Source of the DNA: Gnetum montanum | Lineage: Eukaryota > Streptophyta > Gnetopsida > Gnetales > Gnetaceae | Direction of reading: 5' to 3' | Length of the DNA stretch: 62,000 nucleotides | Assembly (NCBI GenBank): GCA_015680685.1 | Contig: MNCI01026491.1 | Location: 14,682-76,681 of the forward strand | Part shown: piece after piece, positions 1 to 12,459 of the stretch | Layout of the letters: every line of letters begins with the position of its first letter | Numbering within the stretch: position 1 is the first letter of the stretch | Notes under the pieces: generated by a model | The model's input: only the letters and a program-made list of their open reading frames with translations | Told to the model about the DNA's origin: nothing | Databases searched by the model: none | Translations under genes and position numbers: made by a program

Positions 1-508
1 TGTTAATTGTTATTGTTATTTATTATTTTCTTAGTTAATATTTCTTTATCATCATTTACTATTCTTGTTGTTAAATGCGGAATGAGTACGACTTAATCAC
101 GAGCATTTAAGTGTGACTACTTGGTAACCTAGTAGCGTACCTAGGATCTACGCTTGGTAATTCTAGTAATAGTCATGCACGAGGTCCAAGATGTGTACGG
201 ATGATTAAGGAATGGATGCTCATCGCACTTAGGCTAGCTTAGATTTCAATTCTTATTGCTTATTAGTTTAAACAAAGTTATTTTCCATTGTCTTTAGGAG
301 TAGCACTAAATTAGGATCACATCATACGCCTCACTAGACTAAACCATACATGACAAAGCAAATACTCGTCCAGGTGGGAAGATAGCGAACTACGATCAAT
401 ATGTAACTATCTAGATACCACGACTAGCCTATCCATGGAGTTCGACCAGATCGCGTGTGAACGCTTGTATTCGTATGGTTAAGTGGAGGGGTACCTCGCC
501 GCTCATCA
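1..508 (+). repeat. Family A LTR, 3' part
   Basis: This stretch is the reverse complement of the LTRs at 35236-36037 and 43438-44221, so the LTR reads on the + strand here. The window begins inside it. It ends in CTCATCA at 508, the family's LTR terminus. No primer-binding site follows, so this is the 3' LTR of an element lying mostly left of the window, or a solo LTR. It keeps many more CG dinucleotides than the other copies, which suggests a younger copy or one less affected by methylation-driven decay. Confidence 0.85.
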
Positions 509-1893
509 TATACGCATTAGTATAAATTAAGATTCTTGCAATTCATATGGGCAAGTTTGAACATAATATTAGTTAAACTTTGATTTATTCAACAAAGATT
601 TGAGGAGTCATAAGATTGCTGCATATAATAAGTAATATATGAAGTGGCACTAAAGTTGCAAATGCAAGAAAAATATGACTAAAAAGATGAAACAATAGAT
701 GTTACGGAAATACTTGCAGTGCGTCTCACCTCAAACAGGGCATTGTGATCCATTAAATCCTTGTCGGTATGTATTGTAACATTGTTGCTTACAATTTCAA
801 TATCTATATTAGGTTTTTTTTTTCGAGTAAATATGTTAATAATCATGGCCCCATGCCTAGCATGGGCAAGGTTGACCTCAACAGCATGCATGAAAGGTCA
901 TGCCTTTTAGTTGAATGTTGGGCTAGCAATGAGTTTCCATAGGTGTGTGCCTTGAAATACATGTATGGAATGTTATCCTTGGATTATAGGAGGTAGGTGC
1001 TTCACATTGCATGTATGGAAGGTCATCCTCTTTACTAATAGTTAGACTTAACGCTATAGAACTCTTATGTTTCACCAATTTGTAATTTGCAAACTTGCTT
1101 ATTAATAGTGTAGTAGTTGATGGACCAACTCATTTACTTATTAATGCGAAAGGTTGATGCGAGAAGTGGAATTGAAGTGCCCTCCAAATAGCTTTGGGCT
1201 TTATTTATAATCTAATTAAATATTTAAAGACAAATAATGGCTGTGTGGGGTTCCTAAAATTCCCTCGCATAGTGTTGAAGTTAGGTCCTGTAAATTACAA
1301 TTCAAAATCTAGCCATATATAATTATAGCATGAGCCCCACGGAAATACAACTGCCAAACATTATCGTGACCTGAGTTAATGATGTCATTCTTTAGCATGA
1401 TAAGATTTCGTATCTAATTTTTTAAAATGATCGTCACGACAGATTAGTGTGCATGGAATTAAAATGCTATAACTAGGGCAAATGACAGCAGGTATGTGGT
1501 TTTTTATTGCGAGTGGAGCGTAAAGAACGAGACAAACATTCCACTCTTAATAAAAGAACCACTAAAAACATGCCCTGCCGACGAAAGAGAGCGCACACAA
1601 ACATACAGAAAACAACACACAAATGGACGTCACACTCTTTTGATCATTCATTCAAAGTCGGATTAAAGTTCGGCGGATCGCTTTAAAAAAATTTGTTTGT
1701 GGTGGATTGGCTGGAATCAAAGTTTTCATATGGTTATTATTTAATAACGGATTTCTGGTAGGTGCAATAATATAATATATTGGTTTTGTTTGTTCTCTTT
1801 TAACAAAATATTATTTTTATTTAGTGAAGTCAGTAAGCTAATCCTCTATGAGCGGTAACAGATTATAATTTATCGGTTCTATTTGTTCTCTTT
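509..1893. other. AT-rich spacer, no gene seen
   Basis: No reading frame with family resemblance, no splice-consistent exon series and no RNA gene is visible. A short near-repeat built around ATGTATGGAA occurs near 960-1020. A minus-strand open stretch at 679-891 shows nothing recognisable. Confidence 0.6.
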
Positions 1894-1975
1894 CGACAAG
1901 ATGTTCTATTTTTTTGTGAAGTCGGTAAGCTAATCGACAAGATGTTCTATTTTTTTGTGAAGTCGGTAAGCTAAT
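1894..1975. repeat. Tandem duplication, 41 bp x 2
   Basis: Two adjacent, essentially identical 41-bp copies (1894-1934 and 1935-1975) begin CGACAAGATG and end GTAAGCTAAT. A more diverged relative of the same motif lies just upstream near 1800-1850 (TTTAGTGAAGTCAGTAAGC). The unit does not code for anything visible. Confidence 0.85.
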
Positions 1976-3014
1976 CCACTGTGAGCATAAGTAATAGATT
2001 ATATTCATTTTTTGATGTTTAATTTTGATGGAGAGATTTGTTATTCTAGCATCGCTAGCGGTATTAGTTTGAATGTCACAACCACAACTATTTTCTTTTA
2101 TGGTCCTCTTATTATTATTATTAGTGATTACAGCCGTTCCTTTGTACGGTCCTATTATGCATTATTTTTTGTTAAGTTGGTGGGTGTCTCATGTCTACTG
2201 TATAATATCAATACCTCTGAAAAATTGTATTGTTTATATGTATGATGTCTTTGATATAACCCGAATAAAAATGATTCAAGGATTTTGCAGGCTACCTCAA
2301 CAACCGTTGGAGCCCAAGCAAAAGGAGAGTTACAACTTGCCAATTCTAATGGCATCCCACAAATGCTACCGTAGCTTAGAAAGATCACTAGTACGTCATC
2401 CATGAGGTTCCCACAAATTTGACTGATGCTCAAAAGACCAATAGCACCTCATTCATGATGTTACTGCAAACCTATGCATCAAAAGAATCTGATTCGTGGA
2501 AGCCAGGAATCAAGGATTCGTGATTCTTAATGTGTTTGGGTACATGTGCCTTAAGAAAAAGTGGGATGGGTTTGTAGCCGAGCACATGATAGAGAAAATT
2601 TAAATATATTAGTTTTTTAAAAAAATTAAATCTCATTTTAAAACATTGTAAAACTCAAGTACAATGTATATCATAAAAAATATATATCATAAAAACCCAT
2701 TGTAGAATATAGAACAAGTACAATGTAAATTCAAACTATTGTTAATGCTTAAAAATAGCACAGAAGATTGCAATATCACCATTTCCTTGTGAAAATTTGC
2801 AAAGGTATGGAGGGCATTGAATCCATTTCCTTACTCAAGACCTATAATCTTGCTAAACATATAATTTCTGCAACAACCAAAATCACAGCAATAAAATAAA
2901 ACCCTTTTGTTACTCAATCCAATTTTTCAAAGAATGAAATTAAGCCTCAAAACTCAACCAAAACCAAATTTATAACAAATCAGATTTGCCAATGCTTTTG
3001 TTCAACAATGACCT
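1976..3014. other. Spacer with one short open stretch
   Basis: This is mostly AT-rich sequence. A 36-codon open stretch at 2493-2603 (+) reads like a protein C-terminus (VILNVFGYMCLKKKWDG) and ends in TAA. It has no visible partner exon, and I cannot name a family. Long A/T tracts follow at 2600-2760. Confidence 0.4.
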
Positions 3015-3261
3015 GTGAGTAGCCCTGTAAGGCCATGTGGTGGCCATGTTGAAGACAACCACCACATTACAAGGAGACACAACTTAACTAAACTAAGTAC
3101 AGCAATGTGAGTAGCCCTGTAAGGCCATGTGGTGGCCATGTTGAAGACAACCACCACATTATAAGGAGACACAACTTAACTAAACTAAGTACAACGATGA
3201 TTGAAAACCTTTCGAGACACAACTTAACTAAACTAAGTACAGCGATGATTGAAAACCTTTC
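3015..3261. repeat. Tandem duplications, 92 bp x 2 and 48 bp x 2
   Basis: A 92-bp unit starting GTGAGTAGCCCTGTAAGG occurs at 3015-3106 and again from 3107. The tail of the second copy is itself re-duplicated with a 48-bp period (3166-3213 and 3214-3261, starting GAGACACAAC). The 92-bp unit contains GGCCATGTGGTGGCCATG, an imperfect palindrome. The array lies about 0.8-1.1 kb upstream of the dehydrogenase start codon. Confidence 0.8.
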
Positions 3262-3630
3262 GGATGCAGGGAATGGGGACTAGTCATGATGAAGGAGGAA
3301 AGTAAAAACAGAGCATCACGAGCACGCATATGGCCATTGGCCGTTGGCCATGTGCAGCCGGGCTTCGTTGCATCTTAAGCAAACAGATTTAAAAGAAAAA
3401 ACGTTGACCAAGCATCCATCCGTCATCATGTTCATGGCTCATGAACCATGACGATGACCCTGTTTTGTTTTTTCTTTTCTCAGCAGAGAGGAAGAGATGA
3501 GAAAAACAGCAAAACCAGCAATGAACAATAAACAACAACAGGCGTGCATGTGTGAGTCATGGCCAATCCATGCAAATGCAATGTTTTCTTCGCACGCCCC
3601 GTCCCCTCTCCGTATGACCCAAACTTGGTC
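3262..3630. other. Distal upstream region of the dehydrogenase gene
   Basis: No gene is seen here. A TTGACC core, the known binding core of WRKY factors (W box), occurs at 3404-3409. One copy of so short a motif is weak evidence of regulation. No clear lignin-type AC element was noticed. Confidence 0.35.
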
Positions 3631-3748
3631 CTTCGGCCTGCCTTCGGTTACCAAAGTAGCCCTTTCGTGATTTCCGTGTGATTGTNGTTGGCCCTTCGGC
3701 CTGCCTTCGGTTACCAAAGTAGCCCTTTCGTGATTTCCGTGTGATTGT
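3631..3748. repeat. Duplicated 55-bp segment flanking an N
   Basis: The segment starting CTTCGGCCTGCC at 3631-3685 recurs at 3694-3748 with a 63-bp offset, and an ambiguous base lies at 3686 between the copies. The same signature, a short perfect duplication next to N, occurs at 40182-40481. This one may therefore be an assembly join rather than a real tandem repeat. Confidence 0.7.
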
Positions 3749-3975
3749 TTATTCATTCGTACTCCCTTGTTTTATGTGGTCTATGTGTCATGCTGATGCC
3801 ATGAATGTTGATTGCTTGCAGACTAAGAACCAAAAGGCAAGAATAATACCAGGCAAGGCAAGGAGACGATTTCAATCTATATATGCGCTCCAAATCCAAC
3901 GCGAACAGTTCATCAAAATTTATCCGAAATTGCAAATCTCCGGTGCATAGCTGCAAAGTCTATTGGAACTCCAAT

Positions 3976-4051
3976 GCCTATATAATAGCAATTCATATCA
4001 TCTATCACAGCCAGCCTATATAATAGCAATTCATATCATCTATCACAGCCA
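3976..4051 (+). promoter_or_regulatory. Duplicated core promoter with two TATA boxes
   Basis: Two adjacent 38-bp copies (3976-4013 and 4014-4051) begin GCCTATATAATAGC. Each carries a TATATAA box, at 3979-3985 and 4017-4023. The gene's ATG is at 4094, so the downstream box would place transcription start near 4045-4055 with a leader of about 40-50 nt. The upstream box would add 38 nt. The assignment rests on position and motif only. Confidence 0.65.
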
Positions 4052-4093
4052 TCTTATATCATAACATTTCATCAGTCTAGTGTAGTTGCAAAC

Positions 4094-5669
4094 ATGGCAC
4101 AAGCCAAAATGCAAGAAGTTTCAGGAGGATTTCACGTTCAGGGATTCGCTGCCAGGGACACTTCTGGCCATCTTTCTCCTTTCACATTCACTCGCAGGTG
4201 TGGTGCCTGCCTCTCCTGTTTTGTACCATTTTTCTCTTTGATTTCCATATTCCATCGGTTACATGTTTACTGTCTTTATTGCTTGTATTTCCGGATGCTT
4301 AAAATGGTTCCAAGATCTTCACATGAGTGACATGACAATCATGCTGGTTCAGGAAAACTGAAGCAGAGGACGTTACTTTCAAGATCCTCTACTGTGGAAT
4401 CTGTCACACGGACCTTCACGCGATCAAAAACGAGTGGGGAACCACCAGATATCCAATTGTGCCAGGGTGGGTATACGCAACTGTTTCTACCGCCTACTAC
4501 TTTCTCTTGGGTCTTGATAGTAGACACTCCGTAAACATTTTGGTTCTTAATGTTTTTGGGTTGTGAGAATGATTATATTTCAGGCATGAAATTGTTGGCA
4601 TTGTGGTGGAAGTGGGCTGTCGAGTCAAGAATTTTACAGTGGGAGATCGTGTGGGAGCTGGATGTATCTTGGGCAGCTGCAAGGAATGTGATTCCTGTGA
4701 CCAAGGACTAGAGCAATACTGTCCAAGAGTAATCTGGACGTATATTAGTACCTACTATGATGGCACACCCACTTACGGAGGCTTTTCCGATCTCATGGTT
4801 TGCCATTCCAAGTAATGTTATTTTACCCTTCAAAACCACGCCTGTGTCTGATTATCTTATTCTCCTGATAATTCCCTGACCTTCAAACTGAACTTCACTC
4901 CAGATATGTGGTGAAAATACCGGAGAGTCTGCCTCTGGACGGAGCTGCACCTTTGCTCTGTGCAGGAATCACCGTTTACAGTCCGATTAAACATTTCGGA
5001 ATGACGGAGCCAGGAAAGAAGCTGGGTGTTGTGGGTCTAGGAGGGCTGGGTCACATGGCTGTGAAATTTTGCAAAGCCTTTGGCCTGCATGTGACCGTGA
5101 TCAGCACTTCTCCACACAAAGAAAGGGAGGCCAGGGAAGTCCTGGGAGCAGATGAATTCCTGGTCAGCAAAGATTTGGGGCAAATGAAGAAAGCAACCAG
5201 GGCTTTTGATTTGATACTTGACACGGTCGCTGCAAATCATGCTATAGGGCCTCTGCTGGAACTACTGAGGACCAACGGCAAATTGGTGGTCTTTGGTGCT
5301 CCACGTGAGCCGCTGCAGATTCCTGCAATGCATCTTATAACAGGTACATGGCTGTGAAACCATCCACAAAATCACCAGTAAAAACGTAAAATATTTAATC
5401 AACTCTTCGAGATAGACCGTTTTTCTGGGTTGATTTAGCTTTGCTTGTTTAAATCAATTTCAGGTCGTCGATCCGTGGCTGGTTCTGCAGTAGGATCAAT
5501 AAAAGAAACGCAAGAAATGTTGGATTTCTGCGGCAAGCACAACATAACGTGCCTAACAGAGATGATAAAACCGGATTACTTGAACACCGCCATGGAGAGA
5601 TTGAACATATCAGACGTCAAGTACCGCTTTGTCATTGACATAGCAGGCAGTTCCAACGCATCTGCTTAG
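4094..5669 (+). CDS. Cinnamyl alcohol dehydrogenase-like zinc alcohol dehydrogenase
   Basis: This gene encodes a medium-chain, zinc-dependent, NADP(H)-type alcohol dehydrogenase, probably cytosolic, that interconverts an alcohol and an aldehyde. Exons are 4094-4197, 4353-4466, 4584-4811, 4904-5343 and 5464-5669. All introns are GT-AG, the frame is continuous, and the 363-residue length is normal for the family. Catalytic zinc ligands are C52, H74 and C168, with E75 beside H74. Structural zinc ligands are C105, C108, C111 and C119. The nucleotide-binding GLGGLG is at 193-198, and S216, T217 and K221 fit NADPH preference. Compared with bona fide lignin CADs as I remember them, Q is A58, L is W63 and the large F of the substrate pocket is A304. 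It therefore looks like the ELI3/sinapyl/mannitol-dehydrogenase-like class, and its substrate is uncertain. The start fits the family N-terminus; a second Met is at residue 6. Confidence 0.92.
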
Positions 5670-6481
5670 ATTACAATATAACTTGACCGTGAACAGTGCA
5701 AGCTCCATGTCTTTTGTAAACTGTTGTTGAGTTACTATCATGGCTATTGTAAACATTCGGCTGCCTGCAATATAGCCCACTTTTAGTGCCTCGTCTTGTG
5801 GTAATAAATATGCAACAAAGACGTCCCTTCGTTGCGCGAGGCATTTCGGTGTATTGTGCTTAGACTACAGGTTACATGCCTTCCTGCTGTTGTTATAAAA
5901 TGAGTGGGTGTTACTTGTAATCACTTATCCACATTTTAAACTGTTAGTCGCACGTGTTACTTCATGACACTTCAGTAAACTAAAATTACCAATGTCCTTT
6001 AAGTTAATCTATTATTGAACTCCTTATCTTAGGATGTGATGTTTCAAGAGGAGATCTAATTTTTCTTTTGGGATCATATGTTTCTCCAGCGGATTTAATT
6101 TTTTACTACCTTGTAATTTTTTCTTTTAGATTAGATCTGATTTTTTAAAATTTCCTTTATGAGGATTCTAAATTACTAGCGATTTCTTGAACATAAGCTA
6201 AAATTTCATTGTCATTTATATTTCCTATGTTCATTGCTTAATTCGCTCAAAAACAAGTCACTTAATTGTACTAACCTAAGGCATGTATGGAAATCAAGAA
6301 TGATTGCTTATCACCTTTAGACTATATAGCATTTCATTTCTATTATCTTTTAGTCAATAGACTTTACAGTGATTTTCTATGATGCCTTACTTTAGTATGG
6401 CTTTAGTCATCCAACATCATTCAATCATATACCTTTGTTAATCTTCTTGGTTTAATTAAGCATATGGAATCTATTTCCATA
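5670..6481 (+). other. 3' UTR with AATAAA, then spacer
   Basis: A canonical AATAAA polyadenylation signal lies at 5803-5808, about 135 nt after the stop codon. It is the likely end signal of the dehydrogenase transcript. From about 5850 to 6481 the sequence is AT-rich and I see no gene. Confidence 0.6.
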
Positions 6482-7353
6482 TGATGAGCAGTGGGTATCC
6501 CCTATGCCCAACCATACGAATCACAAGTGTTTACCAATGATCCCGTTGAATTCTGTAGACTTAGTTACCTAAGTGGCTGATATTCCTAAGTAGGGAATCA
6601 TATAACTACAAGGTCATTGTCTTCTTAATCCACACTTGTGTTTTATCTATGCATATGGTTAAGTGTGGTTAAGGCATAAAATGTATATTTTTATAATTAT
6701 TTTTAACATATTTTTATCCTAATGGCTAGATGATGGAGTGAAGGTTGAATGATTAATTATCTAACTAATCAACTAGTTCATTAACTAACTATCCTAACAT
6801 AAAGTATCCATTCCCCCCCCTCATGTACATCTTGAACTAGTATTAACACTATTGGGTTACCAAGTGGCTATTACTAGGTGTACCAAATGCCCACTACTGG
6901 GATTACCAAGTGTTAATATGTTATGCTCGAATTGGTTATACTCACATGTTTATGATTAATTATCTTAACTATTTACAAGCATAGATGGAAAGTGCATGGA
7001 AATTAAAGTGCCAAACAGAAATAGTAAATTAGTCTAACTGTTGCAATAGATATAGGAAATCTTGATTTTATTGTTGTTCATGCCACTGTGCTCAAGTACA
7101 TAGGCACTTGAATAAAACATTGTGCAATCTCATAAATCCACACTATAGATACTCAAAGGGAAAATATTCTATCTCTAGAAGAGGAAAACTACAAGGGCTT
7201 AGCTAAGACTAAGACAAAACAGTGTTATAAATGTGAGGAGTACACGCATTTATATAGGCAATGACTATGAGCATCAACATATATGTGTTAACCCATCCCA
7301 CCATGCATCAACAAGGCTACATCAATGTAGCATGTCTTATTGATATTTCATCA
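6482..7353 (-). repeat. Family A 3' LTR, diverged copy
   Basis: Read on the minus strand, this is an 872-bp LTR bounded by the family's TGATGA and TCATCA termini. It shares ordered blocks with 35236-36037, including the GGTTACCAAGTGG-type block, but has diverged strongly. Just right of it, the minus strand reads GTGGAGGTA directly before the LTR, which matches the purine-rich tract ATGGGGGTA at the same place in the complete element. Together with the ORF2 relic that follows, this makes it a 3' LTR. Confidence 0.75.
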
Positions 7354-7379
7354 TACCTCCACAATTAATTGAAAACTTG

Positions 7380-10118
7380 TTCTCAAGTGAACAAAAGAGG
7401 GTTGAGCTTCTTACAAAATTTGGGATGTATGGAATTTATTAACAAGAAAACTGAATCATTGACTCTAACTAACTCTAAGTGCTAGATTATACATTATTAC
7501 AAAAATGAGTGTTCATTACAACAAAATTGGATACTTTATAAAATTTTAGTAGTTGTCTGTACAATTGCCGAAGATGTGATAAGCTCTCAAACTATAACTA
7601 GAGGTGAAGGCTCCTGTGGTTCTAGTGGTCCCTTGTTCCATCTAAGTGTTGTTGAAGATTGAGGTTGGCTTACTACTACCATTGTTTTTGTTGGAATCTT
7701 GAAAGCATCCAGAAGTACTTTCATTTTCTCTTCTTTACTCTGTGCATCATAAATGATTCACGTGGCTTCATTGATGTGGGCTAGTGTAGGGATGTTCCAT
7801 AGGCAAAGTATAGAAAAAAACATTTTCTTCATATTGATAAACTAGGCTAAAATTTTTTACACTTGATATCGAACGTTTTACCAAGTATTGTAGCTCCTAG
7901 TAGTCATTCATCCTCTTAACTAGGTTCTTAGCAATAGATCGTTAAATAGTGAATTTGCTTCTAAAAAATTCAATCTCCACATTGGATGTCTCCAACTTCT
8001 ATTTCATTTCCTTGTGGAGCTTGAACTCCACATCATAGAGGAGGTAGGAACTAGCCACTTGCTTCTCCAAGATTGGTGAGCTCCATGTCCTCTATCATCT
8101 CTTCAATTTTCAACTTCTTTAGGTGAATTTCTATATTGTTGTATGTATTTAGTCCATCAAATATGGGATACCATATGTCATCTCTTTTTTGGAGTTGTTA
8201 GAGGGCCTTGTTCATCTTTGCCTTTGCTAATTGAATCTTTTTTCCGTTGACCTCCTTGATGAGCCCAACTTGGTTCCTATAATGATTCTTTACATGTTCA
8301 AACTTCAAGGCTTCATTCTTCTAGGTGACTATCTCAATTGCAGTCTTATGGTATAGAGCATGGACTTTCTCTATTAAGAGATTACAATTTTTAGCTATCA
8401 TCCTTTTTAGATCTAGGTTCACCTTAGCAAGGTACTCCTAATGTTGGTGTATTAATTTGACCAATTGATCATTTTTTTGTTTAGTGTTACGTAGGTAGTG
8501 ATTGTCCTTTGTGATGACCAAGTTTTACTTCTAGATCTATGATAGGTCCTTGTCATTGTTGAAAGCCATGGCTTCTGACAAGAATGTGTCAAAGATCATG
8601 GCCTCCTTCGCATTCTTAGCTTATTGAAGTCTTAGTTGAAGCTACTAAAAAGCTTCATCTCTAGTGAGCTTAGGCCTAAGAATGGTAGGGTTGGACATAT
8701 GGGCTCTCAACTTAACAACTATAGTGATCAACTACTGATTGGCTATAGTGGCATCCTCTAGTTGCACATTGTCAATAAGTAGCTTACCCCTTGTCTGAAG
8801 TAGCTACGACTAGTTCGCGGTGATATCATCCAAAAGATCAAAGATCTCTGGAAGTGAGTGGCTAGCTCCAACTAGTCTTTTTAACACCTCCTCATGTTAG
8901 GTAGTTCTCATCTATCCACTTTATGCTCTTGCAAATGCACGAATGTCCACCATGGCAATAATGTTGGGTACAACTATTGTAGGAGCATTCAAGGCTTTGG
9001 AAACTCTGTCACCCACCACCTCTACCATTGTTTCCTAGCCTTTATGCTACATGATCAAGATGGTTACCCCCTTACCTTCCTTCAACATGGCAAAGAAGGT
9101 TACGAAATTTTCTAAAATTTTAGGAAATGTATGTCTAGGAATGGATACTATGACCTCTCAAGCACTTGACTTGGACCTTGTGGATACCTATTTCCTTTGA
9201 GCTAAGAATAGTATTCTAGTTTCACTATCTAGCTAGCTAATGATTCTTGTGATCTTGTTTAAGTGGCTCATGGTTGAACAGTAGATGGATGATTCTCCAC
9301 CACCTACAAAACTCTATTTTTGTTGTAGATACTACTCCCTGAGTTTTCTTAGTTATTCAGTAGCTATAAGTGTCTCTGGCATTGTCTCTGGAGCAGTAGG
9401 TGGCAATGGTGATGGTTGCTCTTCTTCTTGTAGCTTGGTTGCTACCTTTTCCTTCATCATTTCCTATTAAGATGTGATAGGGGCATGAAAAATCATATCA
9501 TTTTTGTAATGAGCTATGCCTCCCATTTTTCACAATTTACGGATAAGGCATGAAAAGGGAAGGGTCTTCCTTTCCTTCTCATTTTCCTTGAAACATTTCT
9601 CTATCTTTAGGAAAATGAGCTAGGGAAGGTTGATTGGAAACTTTTCACTCAGAGTGACACATGCTTGAGCAAAGAAAGTAATATCTTTGCTAGACCTCAA
9701 AATTGTGTTTAGGTGATGAGTTGTGATTTTAGAGTATGCTCTTTGTGCCTTGGTGAGAGCACTATACTCCTTGCAATCTATCCCATAGCATCCATTCTTT
9801 CTTCACCTTCTAGTCTACCTGCATCAAAATTTTAGCTAATTTGGCCCTAATGTCTAGTAACCCAAGGGTCTCTATAATGACCTTAACTGAGTAGGAGCTA
9901 GTGATGTCTTTGATTTTTATCAATGCATCTCCTTGTTAGTTCTAGAATAGGTAAGTCTCTCCCATGTACCGTTCTCCATTGTTGGAAAGAATGGGCCATA
10001 TGGAAGACCCATGTAGTTACGTATAGACCTCCTCCAACATCAGCTCTAAGATGAGTTCAAAGTTTAACTCTTGAATAATAGAACTCTGGACCTCCTTGGT
10101 CCTAATCTTCTCTAGGAA
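7380..10118 (-). pseudogene. Family A ORF2 (unknown protein), decayed copy
   Basis: A long minus-strand frame with many stops matches ORF2 of the complete A element in order. Shared blocks are WPILSNNG..YMGETY (about 10000-9944), LPFSCLIRKL (about 9566-9531) and a Lys/Glu/Gln-rich helical region with EYLAKVNLDLKRM (about 8440-8400). It lies directly upstream of the 3' LTR, the position of an env-like ORF in some plant Ty3/gypsy elements. The 5' part of the element, including any gag, is absent, and the copy stops where unrelated TGTAACACC sequence begins at 10121. I do not recognise a biochemical function. The retained domain order in two diverged copies argues that it once coded for a protein. 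Confidence 0.65.
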
Positions 10119-10120
10119 AG

Positions 10121-12459
10121 TGTAACACCTTACCCTACTACACTTGGCTAGGGTGGAGTGATGCCTAGGATTACTAGTAATAATACAATGGAAGCATGAT
10201 AAACTAGAAGCTAATGATGTATGAAAATATATTAAGAATATATATATATATATATATATATATAATGAAATGCACAAAAATGCATGCCTAAGAAATGACT
10301 AAGCATACATTTCAATTTATAAAACTGCATGTATCTATGTAAGCTAAAAAGTTTTACTCCTCTCATACAATATAAAAACACATAAACGTCATCATATATA
10401 TAATGGAGTATAATGACGATCATATGATATGAATAGTTCACACTACTATACATGAAAATATGTATCAACTAATCCTTGAAGATTTATCTCTCTCTCAATG
10501 CTCAATTGCATCTTTGTGGCTTCCACCTATAACTAAACAAAGTTAGTATAAAACTGAGTGGAAAGCCTTTACACTTCCCCTGTTGGATGGTCAACAAGTG
10601 CTGCACTAGAAGAGAGGAATGGGGTAGAAGGCAACCTACATTAATTAAAAGTCTTGTGCACACTCTAACAATACATGTACATATAATATCATGCATAGCA
10701 CTGACATAATCATTACTAAAGTAAATAGATGTCTATCACATAGTCATAGACATAATCAATTATACACCCATTACACCACAGCACATACATCCCCATTATC
10801 ATTCCCATGCCATCATACCCATACCATCAAACAACACATGTACCATACATCATAGGTCAATCATATATATGTATATATATTATCCATGCTATGACTCATA
10901 AACCAATACCATCATATACACCTTACCCATGTGGTCACTAGCATATCTACACTCAGTGTAGCATGTGAAATGCTATCATGAGTAGTCTTAAACAACCATT
11001 TTTTGTAGGTCTTTTATTTACCCAACTAGTGCTAGGGTCCATTAACTTGTGACCTATCACCACTAATCTTCTAGAGTACTGACTATAGGGACAAACACAC
11101 CTATGCCATGTACTAGTGGTACAGACGAATTCACCTATGTTTTGCCACTTTCAAAATGAGGTTTAAGATAGGATCATCATTGATGCATTGCAATGAGGGT
11201 CAATCCATAATTACATCCAATGTGCTTCATTACCAACTAGTTCATACTATTATGCTAGCACCACCCACCAACAACCATTATAAGCATCATTGTGAAGACA
11301 TGTACATAGCCAGTCTAGCTTAAGCCAACATATGTTGCAAGTATAACACATCCAAAATAAACATAGCACGACCACATATATCCACACCTAATAGTCACAT
11401 TCATTCCATAAAAACAATACCACATCTTGATAAAACAAAAATTTATGCCACAACCATACTTTTTGAACTACATAAAATTCCACAAAAAAATTATCACTAT
11501 TGTAACCTCCAAGATGATGTATGCCCAAAGAGAAAACAAATTCAATGATTAGAAAGTACTTCTTGAGATGATCCTAAGGACACTAATTTTACCTAAATCA
11601 GATTCCTAGAAGTAGAGTTATGTGCATTTAAAATTTAATTGATAAAATAATAAATAATATTATTCAATTATAGCCCGTGATAATTAGAACTCTTAAAAAC
11701 TCCTAGGCAATAACAAGTCCATAAAATATAATATTTTAATCATGCTAGTCTCATCAATATGACACCTAGCATTCCACAAGTCCACATCATGTCATACATT
11801 GCATATTTATTAATAAACAATTCGTAATCAAAACTATAAAATTTCAGGAAATTTGCAAAATAATATGTTCAAATTCAATCTTTTAACTATCCACTCTACA
11901 TTCCCACATCACGTGATCATATACACTAATCTAGCATAAAAATACAGAGAAAAGGTAAAAAAAAACACACCAATTAAAATTATTACAGTAGAAAGTTCAA
12001 AATAAGCATATAACTCTTAAAAATTTAGCAAAACTCCATTTCGCTCTAAACAAGTTTTGAATCCACATAGATATGACCACAACAATCCCAAATAGAGATT
12101 TAGAGCAAGCAAAAGCTATCCATAATGTCAAAATTCTAGAAAAAAAGTGGAAAAATGAAAGAAAAGAAAGGAAAATGGAAGAGAAGAAACTGGAAATCGA
12201 TTTCTATACTTAGAAATCAAAACCCCAACTTCTTGATATGTGGGAGGTGATGCAAAAAGAAAAAGGAGAAGCCAAATGGTAGTGGTTTTGAAGAAAAATA
12301 GACATAAAAAAAAAGAAACTTTGCTTAAAGCATATGCTTTTAAAGGTATGAGATTCATTCTTTTTGCAATTGCTCTATACCTTGTGGCAAGGGAAAGAAT
12401 ATTCTAAGCCAAGTTTAGGACTCTCATGGGAGATAAGTGAGTCTTCTAACTAACATGTG
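10121..12459. other. Unassigned AT-rich, LTR-like region
   Basis: The sequence changes character at 10121 with TGTAACACCTTACCC, a typical kind of LTR start. A related start, TGTCACACCCTAGCC, occurs inside the A element at 40877. No matching terminus, primer site or protein was found, so an LTR is only a guess. No gene is visible, and the minus-strand open stretches here are low-complexity. Confidence 0.3.
10239..10264. repeat. (TA)13 microsatellite
   Basis: Twenty-six bases of uninterrupted TA dinucleotide repeat. Confidence 0.95.

Noticed and set aside
3439-3756. 105-codon minus-strand frame
   Set aside because: It spans the N at 3686 and owes its length to the duplicated segment. It has no family resemblance.
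10017-10468. Overlapping minus-strand frames with Tyr/Ile runs
   Set aside because: They read through the (TA)13 microsatellite, and the Tyr-Ile repeats are low-complexity artefacts.
12128-12358. 76-codon minus-strand frame rich in Phe and Leu
   Set aside because: Translation of A/T-rich runs with no domain and no supporting context.
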